This document shows, piece after piece, positions 37,502-42,670 of a stretch of 42,670 bases of DNA. The position numbers were made by a program, and so were the translations under genes. A model generated the notes under the pieces. It was not told where the DNA came from. It did not search any database and saw only the letters and a program-made list of their open reading frames with translations. The DNA is from Chlamydiota bacterium. GTDB lineage: Bacteria > Chlamydiota > Chlamydiia > Chlamydiales > JACKPQ01. The DNA lies in NCBI GenBank assembly GCA_021772435.1, contig JAJFLZ010000010.1, forward strand, positions 1 to 42,670. Reading direction: 5' to 3'. How positions within the stretch are numbered: position 1 is the first letter of the stretch; every line of letters begins with the position of its first letter.

Positions 37502-37538
37502 GGGGCAGAGAAGCCTTCATGGTTTTTCTGCCCCTTTT
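37502..37538 (+). terminator. Rho-independent terminator after the 64-aa gene
   Basis: GGGGCAGA (37502-37509) pairs with TCTGCCCC (37527-37534), followed by TTTT; the loop is ~17 bases with partly pairing AAGCC/GGTTT. Its descending arm and T-run coincide with the left edge of a truncated repeat element. Confidence 0.65.
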
Positions 37539-37641
37539 GTGTGCTCGTCTATAGCTCTTTGGCTATCGAATCGCAAAACATAGCATAATTTGTCACCTAA
37601 GCTACTCTGAATCTAAACAATTAAAACCCGAAACTCAGGTT
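37529..37641 (+). repeat. MITE-like element, copy 3 (truncated, diverged)
   Basis: About 113 bp align with the right two-thirds of the complete element at 37703-37868 (TTTTGTGCTC.TCTATAGC, GAATCGCAAAA, TTTGTCACCTAA, CTCTGAATCTAAACAAT) and end in AAACCCGAAACTCAGGTT. The left inverted repeat and ~50 bp are missing, and many substitutions mark it as the oldest copy. Confidence 0.8.
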
Positions 37642-37702
37642 TTTAGTCACACTCAAAGAGTGTAAAGCAGTTTCTTAAGTTGTATTCAATCAGTAATTTA
37701 CT

Positions 37703-37868
37703 AACCTGAACTCTGGGTTTATATCATTCATCTTCAGGCATCTTAGCCGCCATCTTGCACCCTTTTTGTGCTCATCTATAGCGCCTTCGCTATAGAATCG
37801 CAAAAAATGGCACAATCTGTCACCTAATCTGCTCTGAATCTAAACAATCAAAACCCAGAGTTCAGGTT
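37703..37868 (+). repeat. MITE-like element, copy 4 (166 bp)
   Basis: Perfect terminal inverted repeats AACCTGAACTCTGGGTTT / AAACCCAGAGTTCAGGTT with a body nearly identical to copies 1 and 2 and the hairpin CTATAGCG-CCTT-CGCTATAG. ACT occurs directly on both sides, a candidate 3-bp target duplication. It lies between the truncated copy 3 and the fic operators. Confidence 0.9.
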
Positions 37869-37885
37869 ACTATTTTTCTATTGCG

Positions 37886-37920
37886 AATATGTCGATTTTT
37901 TGCGAAAATTTCGACATATT
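37886..37920. promoter_or_regulatory. Inverted repeat 1 upstream of fic
   Basis: AATATGTCGA (37886-37895) and TCGACATATT (37911-37920) form perfect 10-bp arms 15 bp apart. The half-site ATATGTCGA is the same as in the second palindrome, so the same regulator probably binds both. Confidence 0.7.
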
Positions 37921-37926
37921 AGAAAG

Positions 37927-37949
37927 ATATGTCGATGCAATCGACATAT
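37927..37949. promoter_or_regulatory. Palindrome 2 upstream of fic
   Basis: ATATGTCGAT-GCA-ATCGACATAT, a perfect 23-bp palindrome ending 18 bp before the fic start codon. Together with the first inverted repeat there are four half-sites. Autoregulation by the winged-helix end of Fic is a plausible inference. Confidence 0.75.
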
Positions 37950-37967
37950 CAAATTTAAAGGGATAAT

Positions 37968-39044
37968 ATGCAACATGATAAACCATATAACGACTTACCT
38001 CTCTTACCACCAAAGCATACGATTGAATCTACAGCGACACTAAAAAAAGCAATCTTAGCAAACAGAGAACTTGCCGAACTAAAGGGCATAGGCAATGCGA
38101 TTCCCAACCAAGCCTTGATTCTGCAGCTTTTTGCATTACAAGAAGCCAAGCTGTCTTCCGAAATTGAAAATATTGTCACCACAGACGATGAGCTATACCG
38201 GGCTTTCACGGAAAAAATTGTAAAAACTGATACGCAAACAAAAGAGGTATTAAACTACAAAGATGCTCTGTGGTTTGGATATGATGCCATCACTAAAAAA
38301 AATCGTCTGCTGACAACTCCCTTATTTGAAGACTTAGTCAAAATTTTAGCAACTTCAGGATCGGGAATTCGCTCGATGCCTGGAACAAAACTTGCCAATC
38401 CCATGGGGAAAACAATTTATACCCCACCTGAAGGAGCTGAAACGATTCGTAAACTACTATCAAATATAGAGCAGTTTATCTACGCCGAGGATGGAATAGA
38501 TCCTCTTGTAAAATTGGCTATCATTCACTATCAATTTGAAGCTATTCACCCTTTTTACGATGGCAACGGACGAACAGGTCGTATATTAAATATCTTGTAT
38601 TTGGTAGAAAAAAAACTTTTAGATTTGCCAGTTCTTTATCTGTCGAGATATATTATTCAGCACAAAACAGATTACTACTCATTATTGCTCAAGGTTACGC
38701 AAGAAGAAGCTTGGGAAGAGTGGATTGAATTTATGCTGGAAGGCATCTACCAGACGGCAAAATTTACAAAAGAGCGCATCACCATTGTGCAAAAACTTAT
38801 TCATGATACAACTCAGGTCGTGCGTGATAGATTGCCAAAAATTTACTCTAAAGACCTTGTGGAATTGCTATTTGAGAGACCTTATTGCCGCGCTAAATTT
38901 TTAGAAGACGCTCAGATTGCAAAAAGACAAACAGCGTCATTTTACCTGCAGCAACTTCAAAAAATTGGAGTACTTTATGAGATTAAAAAAGGTAGAGAAA
39001 AATACTACATCAACTCCCTCTTGATTCAAGAGCTCGTCAAGTAA
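37968..39044 (+). CDS. fic: Fic-domain protein with N-terminal inhibitory motif (358 aa)
   Basis: The catalytic motif HPFYDGNGRTGR (H194-R205) is complete, so the protein should transfer AMP from ATP to a hydroxyl side chain of a target. SSEIEN (63-68) fits the inhibitory motif (S/T)xxxE(G/N), placing it in the class with an N-terminal auto-inhibitory helix. The last ~100 residues look like a winged helix (AKRQTASFYLQQLQKIGVL). Length (~360-370) is standard for these free-standing Fic proteins. ATG 37968 follows AAAGGGA. Two palindromes lie immediately upstream. Target unknown: DNA gyrase, a host protein or itself are all possible. Confidence 0.95.
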   Translation: MQHDKPYNDLPLLPPKHTIESTATLKKAILANRELAELKGIGNAIPNQALILQLFALQEAKLSSEIENIVTTDDELYRAFTEKIVKTDTQTKEVLNYKDALWFGYDAITKKNRLLTTPLFEDLVKILATSGSGIRSMPGTKLANPMGKTIYTPPEGAETIRKLLSNIEQFIYAEDGIDPLVKLAIIHYQFEAIHPFYDGNGRTGRILNILYLVEKKLLDLPVLYLSRYIIQHKTDYYSLLLKVTQEEAWEEWIEFMLEGIYQTAKFTKERITIVQKLIHDTTQVVRDRLPKIYSKDLVELLFERPYCRAKFLEDAQIAKRQTASFYLQQLQKIGVLYEIKKGREKYYINSLLIQELVK

Positions 39045-39063
39045 TTTAAGCGACTAAGGCAGA
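39036..39063. repeat. Direct repeat of the miaB 3' end (left copy)
   Basis: GTCAAG followed by TTTAAGCGACTAAGGCAGA repeats, with two mismatches in 28 bases, the sequence at 42192-42219; 19 bases (39045-39063) are identical. It spans the fic stop codon. On the minus strand it would encode SALVA-stop, as at the miaB end, preceded by a short decayed frame (FPIENFK), so an old miaB-end duplication or remnant gene is possible. The rest of the 121-bp gap shows nothing else. Confidence 0.65.
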
Positions 39064-39165
39064 TTTGAAGTTCTCGATAGGGAAACGGGCAGCCACCTTT
39101 CAGAGATGGGCATCGATACCGCTGCCACTTCCGGTTACATCGAGATTTAAACAGGGCGAAGATAT

Positions 39166-39822
39166 CTATTCTAGGTCAAATGTAAAGTTTAGTTGGTCAT
39201 AGATAGCAAAGGGATAGAGGTAATAATATGCCCACTCTTTGTCCCCGTATGAAAAGTGCCACCATTCGCCATTGAATGGGGCAAAACCTGCTTGCATCAT
39301 AATTGAACGTAAAAGTAAGCGATTTGCTTTTTGTGTTTCAGTTATGGAAGAAGAAAACGTGGGGAGTATTTTTGGATTTGAAAAATCCGCGATTTCAGTT
39401 CCCATATCGAGATTAACATCATTTAATTGAATGGTAACATCGACAGCCCCTCCAGTGGGGTGTCCTGCGACTTCGGGGACTGCAATGAGCTTGTGGACTT
39501 GCTCCAGTAAGTCTTTTTTAAACTCTTTAAAGCGCTTGCATTGGTTGTCGAAATACTTTTTCTGAATTTTAGGATGTCTATATCCATAGACGATAACTAA
39601 TTTTGCGCCCGGTAGCTTGGATTGTAGGTTTTTGCTAGCTGTTTTTAACCGATCTAGACACCCTTGGCGCACAAAGATTCGATCGCGTGTATATTTAAAC
39701 ATATCATCATTTAGAGGCTGGCAAATAAGGTCAGTCATGTTGTCTTCGATGCAGGTTAGTGCCTCTCTACAATCTTTTGTTGGCACGGTTTTTAAGTCTT
39801 TATAAGAAGCTTGTTTATCCAT
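39166..39822 (-). CDS. D-alanyl-D-alanine dipeptidase, VanX/DdpX-type (218 aa)
   Basis: Peptidase M15D zinc enzyme: AGHPTGGAVDVT supplies H121 and D128, GEWWHFSYGD supplies the catalytic E186 and H189, and YGYRHP the conserved arginine. Family members cleave D-Ala-D-Ala, a peptidoglycan-turnover product. There is no signal peptide, so it acts in the cytosol after import. It overlaps the racemase-like gene by eight bases and is the last gene of the symporter-racemase-dipeptidase operon, suggesting dipeptide or D-amino-acid salvage. Confidence 0.92.
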   Translation of the reverse strand: MDKQASYKDLKTVPTKDCREALTCIEDNMTDLICQPLNDDMFKYTRDRIFVRQGCLDRLKTASKNLQSKLPGAKLVIVYGYRHPKIQKKYFDNQCKRFKEFKKDLLEQVHKLIAVPEVAGHPTGGAVDVTIQLNDVNLDMGTEIADFSNPKILPTFSSSITETQKANRLLLRSIMMQAGFAPFNGEWWHFSYGDKEWAYYYLYPFAIYDQLNFTFDLE

Positions 39823-40534
39823 TTTCTTTATCCATAAAGATTAAATTGCAGAGTTTATCAGCTAAAATATCTAAAGGATCTATCAGGTGAATTTTGGACA
39901 ATTGAAGGGGAAATTCATTGATGAGTACGGAAAGCTCTGTACAACCGAGTAAAACGGCATCTAAATCTGGATATTCAGAGGTTTTTGATAGAATAAAATC
40001 CTTTAAGCCAAGGCTATCGGATAGAGAAAAACTTCCTCCTAAGATTTTCTTGATTAGCTCATCAAGATATCTTTGGTCACGTTTGTCTAAAATTGTCATA
40101 GCTGAAGAATCGTAAACGCTTTTTTGCATCGACGTGCTAGTACATAAGAGTAAGATGCGTTTATATTGCAGCTTAGTGATAGATGATTTGACTTCAAAGA
40201 CTAGATTAATGGTTTGCTTAGAGTTCTCTGATGTGTCTAGAAAGCCATGCAAGGTATTGCAAGCTATTCCAATATAGTTTGCTTGGCATTTGTTTAAGAA
40301 ATCTAAAGCGTATTTAAGCTGCTCTACGATGATTGTATTGTTTTGGAGTTTAGTATTTGGTTTTAGCATTTCGCTAAAGGGGTAGCTAAACAAAATGATT
40401 TTGGGATAATCGTAATCATTGATGCAGCCGTAAGACCGCTGGCAGTACTCGATGATTTTTTTCACAAGTAAAGCTCCTGCCATCGGGCCGGCGCCTCCAA
40501 TGATGCCAATCGTTTTTTCTTTGGGATTTGTCAT
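39815..40534 (-). CDS. Aspartate/glutamate racemase-family protein (239 aa)
   Basis: IGIIGGAGPMAG at the N-terminus and two catalytic cysteines, C92 in IACNTLH and C198 in LGCTEL, are the hallmarks of the PLP-independent Asp/Glu racemase family. It is closer to aspartate racemase/YgeA than to MurI in its GGAGP opening. Chlamydiae lack a classical MurI, so a D-Glu or D-Asp role would be notable. Its start overlaps the symporter stop by one base (TAATG). Confidence 0.92.
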   Translation of the reverse strand: MTNPKEKTIGIIGGAGPMAGALLVKKIIEYCQRSYGCINDYDYPKIILFSYPFSEMLKPNTKLQNNTIIVEQLKYALDFLNKCQANYIGIACNTLHGFLDTSENSKQTINLVFEVKSSITKLQYKRILLLCTSTSMQKSVYDSSAMTILDKRDQRYLDELIKKILGGSFSLSDSLGLKDFILSKTSEYPDLDAVLLGCTELSVLINEFPLQLSKIHLIDPLDILADKLCNLIFMDKENG

Positions 40535-41886
40535 TATATGGACTCCGATGTTTTTTGTTTAATTTTCTGGCCAATGGTGTAGCCACCTGCAGATACAGCA
40601 AGAGTTAGGAGCTCTTTTGGAATGAAAAGATCGGTAAACTGAAAAGTGACAAATCCAACGAGTCCAAAGATAATGGACAGATAGGCGCTAAGGCGATTAG
40701 GGTTTTTGAGATACAAAGCTGCTATAACTGGGACAAATAGAGCGCTAACCGATAATTCGTAGGATAGCATTAATACTGAGACGATATTATCTAAGATAAA
40801 AGATAGGCCAAGAGAAATAATTCCTATAATTAAAGTTATTAATCTAGAGAATTTAATTTTTTTTGCTTGCGAGAGCTTTGGAGAGGTAAAGAAATCGCAA
40901 GAAAGATTGGAACTGACTGAGCATAATAAAGAATCTGCTGTTGATATGATAGCGGTAAAAATAGCGACCATAAAAGTGGTGCTGATGAAGGGACTTGTTA
41001 GTCTTTGGACAGATTCAATGAGAATGCTTCCACTATCAGCATTTTGAATGCCTAAGCTCTGCGCTGCGATTCCAAAATATATCGCGATCAATGATCCAAA
41101 GAGAAGTGTAATACCAGCTATAAATGCCGAAAATCTGATCGTACGTTTGTTTTTTGCTGCAAAACATCGTTGTCCAACATCTTGCTCAATTAGCATGAAA
41201 AGCAGTGGCATGAAAAACCAGGTAGACCAAGGGATTTTAGAAAGAGAGCTTAATTGAAATGATGTGTGTTCGATGGTGGCTAGAGGGGTGGATACCGTGG
41301 ACATGACAAAAGCAATAGACAAAACTCCAATGATGAATAAAGCTTGTAAGATATCTGTTTTGACAACAGCCTTAAATCCACCCATGATCGTATAGGCAAC
41401 AAGGACAAACCAAAAGCCAATAAAGATCAGCGGATCTTGTATGCCAACAGCCGTGAAAAACAGTTTAGCTGCTAAGGCCTGCGCAACTAAAACAAAAAAC
41501 TGCGATATAATTGACAAGCTTGATGCAGCGCGCCTCAGAAAGCTAGATTGGTAAACCTTTTCGAAAATTTCGGCAACTGTCGAGATATTGAGTTGACGAA
41601 GCTTTCCACCATATCCTGACCCAAGTATCAGTAATCCTACACAAGCACCGAGAGGATAAAACAATACAAGCCAGCCGTTTTGGTAAGCCTCTTGCGCTGC
41701 TCCAAGCAGTGATCCTCCTCCAAGTTGTGTTGCTAAAAGCGTAAGAGCAAGCGAGAAAAAAGACAACTTTCTTCCCATAAGAAAATAGTCATCGCTAGTT
41801 TCAAGATTTTTAGAAGCTCTATTTCCAATCCAGATATAGACACCGCCAAGTAGGCCTATAAGCCCGAAAAACAGTGGAGTAACCAT
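40534..41886 (-). CDS. Sodium:solute symporter, SSS/PutP family (450 aa)
   Basis: About twelve to thirteen hydrophobic helices with GRKLSFFSLALTLLATQLGGGSLLGAAQEAYQNG, the LeuT-fold helix-1 region of the SSS family, and the sodium-site region SADSLLCSVSSNLSCDF near residue 320. Family substrates include proline, pantothenate, sugars and acids; here the operon suggests an amino acid or dipeptide. It is first in the operon with the racemase-like and dipeptidase genes; AAAAGG precedes ATG 41886. Upstream lies a possible leader peptide gene (42013-42126). Confidence 0.92.
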   Translation of the reverse strand: MVTPLFFGLIGLLGGVYIWIGNRASKNLETSDDYFLMGRKLSFFSLALTLLATQLGGGSLLGAAQEAYQNGWLVLFYPLGACVGLLILGSGYGGKLRQLNISTVAEIFEKVYQSSFLRRAASSLSIISQFFVLVAQALAAKLFFTAVGIQDPLIFIGFWFVLVAYTIMGGFKAVVKTDILQALFIIGVLSIAFVMSTVSTPLATIEHTSFQLSSLSKIPWSTWFFMPLLFMLIEQDVGQRCFAAKNKRTIRFSAFIAGITLLFGSLIAIYFGIAAQSLGIQNADSGSILIESVQRLTSPFISTTFMVAIFTAIISTADSLLCSVSSNLSCDFFTSPKLSQAKKIKFSRLITLIIGIISLGLSFILDNIVSVLMLSYELSVSALFVPVIAALYLKNPNRLSAYLSIIFGLVGFVTFQFTDLFIPKELLTLAVSAGGYTIGQKIKQKTSESI

Positions 41887-42012
41887 AATTTACAAACCTT
41901 TTGTTATTGTAATTGAGTTATTTACGATAAAATATGAAATTAGAATATAGGAATGCACGCAGCCTTAAGCTACGATAATTATTCTAATTCTTTAAAAATT
42001 ATCGATTTAGAA

Positions 42013-42126
42013 TTAATGTGAATGAATATGATGATGGAAATGAAGAGAAAAAATAGCGGATAATGAACTCTTTGAGCAGGCAAAGAGCTGATCTAAATAA
42101 GCGTCAACAACTAGCTGTGTTTTCAT
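42013..42126 (-). CDS. Histidine-rich 37-aa small protein or leader peptide
   Basis: MKTQLVVDAYLDQLFACSKS begins a 37-codon frame whose last nine codons (HFHHHIHSH) contain six histidines, all CAT. AAGGGAG lies at ribosome-site distance, and a consensus promoter is 42-70 bases upstream. The stretch after the stop can form two mutually exclusive AT-rich stems: 42007-42013 with 41981-41987, and 41997-42004 with 41973-41980. The symporter operon starts 126 bases downstream. It could be an attenuator-type leader peptide or a metal-binding peptide; no T-run terminator is seen. Confidence 0.5.
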   Translation of the reverse strand: MKTQLVVDAYLDQLFACSKSSLSAIFSLHFHHHIHSH

Positions 42127-42141
42127 TATGAACTCCCTTCA

Positions 42142-42155
42142 CAGGCATATGCCTG
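42142..42155. promoter_or_regulatory. Perfect 14-bp palindrome in the leader of the 37-aa frame
   Basis: CAGGCATATGCCTG lies between the promoter and the ribosome site. It could be an operator or a 5' hairpin in the leader RNA. Confidence 0.4.
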
Positions 42156-42167
42156 AATTTGAACAGA

Positions 42168-42196
42168 ATAATATCAAAAACATTTTATTCTGTCAA
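42168..42196 (-). promoter_or_regulatory. Consensus sigma-70 promoter, leftward
   Basis: On the minus strand: TTGACA (42196-42191), 17-base spacer, TATTAT (42173-42168), with a predicted start near 42161. It begins six bases after the miaB stop and points to the 37-aa frame and the symporter operon. It is the closest match to consensus seen in the window. Confidence 0.75.
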
Positions 42197-42219
42197 GCAG
42201 TTTAAGCGACTAAGGCAGA
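42192..42219. repeat. Direct repeat at the miaB 3' end (right copy)
   Basis: Partner of 39036-39063. It includes the miaB stop codon and the -35 region of the leftward promoter. Together the two copies bracket the 3.1-kb symporter-racemase-dipeptidase segment. Confidence 0.65.
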
Positions 42220-42670
42220 CTCGAGATCGCCGATGAAGGTTTGGTGGGTTAAACTGTGCAATTTGACTTGTTGCAAAGATCCAATCAGAGCTGCAGGGCC
42301 CTTGAAAATCACCTTTCTCCAGCAGCGCGTACGCCCGTAGAGCTGGCCATCTTTATTTTGTCTTTCAACTAACACTTCGAGAGTTTTTCCCAGAAGCTTT
42401 TGCCGCTCTTCCGATGAGATTTGATCGTGCAGTTCCATGAGGCGATGGAGGCGGTCTTGCTTGATCTCATCTGGGATGTCGTCTTTCCAGCGCATGGCAG
42501 GTGTGCCCTTGCGCTCTGAATAGGTATAGAGAAAGGCTACAGAGTAGCGGATATCGCGGAAAACATCGAGCGTTTCCTGGAATTCTTCTTCGGTCTCGGT
42601 AGGAAATCCAACGATGATATCAGTGCCAAGGGTGGAGTTTGGCACGATCTTTTTTAAGAGAGAAACTTTT
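42202..42670 (-). CDS. miaB: tRNA 2-methylthio-N6-isopentenyladenosine synthase MiaB, C-terminal part
   Basis: Only the 3' portion is in the window; the frame stays open through the right edge (KVSLLKKIVPNSTLGTDIIVGFPTE). The segment from the radical-SAM barrel (TDIIVGFPTETEEEF, SVAFLYTYSERKGTPA) through the TRAM-type end (LGKTLEVLVERQNKDGQLYGRTRCWRKVIF) is typical of MiaB, which adds a methylthio group at A37 of tRNAs. The iron-sulfur cysteines lie outside the window. RimO/MtaB paralogues are alternatives, but the LYTYSERKGTPA form favours MiaB. Confidence 0.85.
   Translation of the reverse strand, partial: KVSLLKKIVPNSTLGTDIIVGFPTETEEEFQETLDVFRDIRYSVAFLYTYSERKGTPAMRWKDDIPDEIKQDRLHRLMELHDQISSEERQKLLGKTLEVLVERQNKDGQLYGRTRCWRKVIFKGPAALIGSLQQVKLHSLTHQTFIGDLESALVA

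Noticed and set aside
37649..37663. ACACTC-AAA-GAGTGT hairpin between repeat copies 3 and 4
   Set aside because: Six-base stem with no T-run and no adjacent gene end; could be chance.
42163..42193. ACAGAATAA/TTATTCTGT inverted repeat as the miaB terminator
   Set aside because: AT-only stem with no following T-run; the same bases form a consensus promoter, which explains them better.

Overview
The window looks like a chromosomal segment of a chlamydia, most likely an environmental (amoeba- or arthropod-associated) lineage rather than Chlamydiaceae. This is inferred from gene content; no database search was run. One stretch holds malate dehydrogenase, a DadA-like FAD oxidoreductase, a PhnP-like hydrolase and HflX, which from memory cluster in Chlamydia trachomatis around CT375-CT380. 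A queuine-type Tgt sits next to a YhhQ transporter, a queuosine-salvage arrangement known from C. trachomatis. Citrate synthase lies directly behind mdh; Chlamydiaceae lack it, but environmental chlamydiae have it. Several secreted or effector-like proteins (LRR proteins, soluble kinases, an Inc-like two-helix protein, Fic) also fit an intracellular bacterium.

Layout. 1-4.9 kb: an accessory patch that starts in an array of a small inverted-repeat element, followed by a duplicated convergent module [LRR protein -> <- Ser/Thr-kinase-like protein] x2. 5-10.3 kb: EamA transporter, small acidic protein, then a leftward MATE-dusB-NDH-2 operon whose NDH-2 carries a cyclic-nucleotide-binding-like tail. 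10.3-15.2 kb: a possible fucosyltransferase-like protein, tRNA-Ala and tRNA-Ile, a 0.5-kb structured repeat array, an SLC12-type transporter and a second EamA transporter. 15.3-20.6 kb: Inc-like protein, a DUF4143 ATPase, then leftward thioesterase, bolA-grxD-yhhQ-tgt. 20.7-22.9 kb: mdh-gltA. 23-24.7 kb: a pentapeptide-repeat/glutamine-amidotransferase fusion. 24.9-28.5 kb: tightly overlapping FAD oxidoreductase-phnP-hflX-radC operon. 28.5-30.6 kb: a second DUF4143 ATPase preceded by four regularly spaced repeats, convergent with MarC. 30.7-37 kb: a glgB-ligA block with conserved unknowns. 37-39 kb: two very small genes, two more inverted-repeat elements, and Fic behind two strong palindromes. 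39-42.7 kb: leftward symporter-racemase-dipeptidase operon, bracketed by a direct repeat of the miaB 3' end and preceded by a possible histidine leader peptide, then partial miaB.

How the genes work together. The clearest units are queuine import plus tRNA insertion (yhhQ-tgt), the BolA/CGFS-glutaredoxin pair for iron-sulfur handling, two adjacent TCA-cycle enzymes (mdh-gltA), and a possible D-amino-acid/dipeptide salvage operon (SSS symporter, Asp/Glu-racemase-like protein, VanX-type dipeptidase). The least expected items are the small inverted-repeat elements with co-varying ends, the ~33-bp phased repeats before one ATPase, the histidine-codon-rich 37-codon reading frame with a consensus promoter, and the duplicated LRR/kinase modules.
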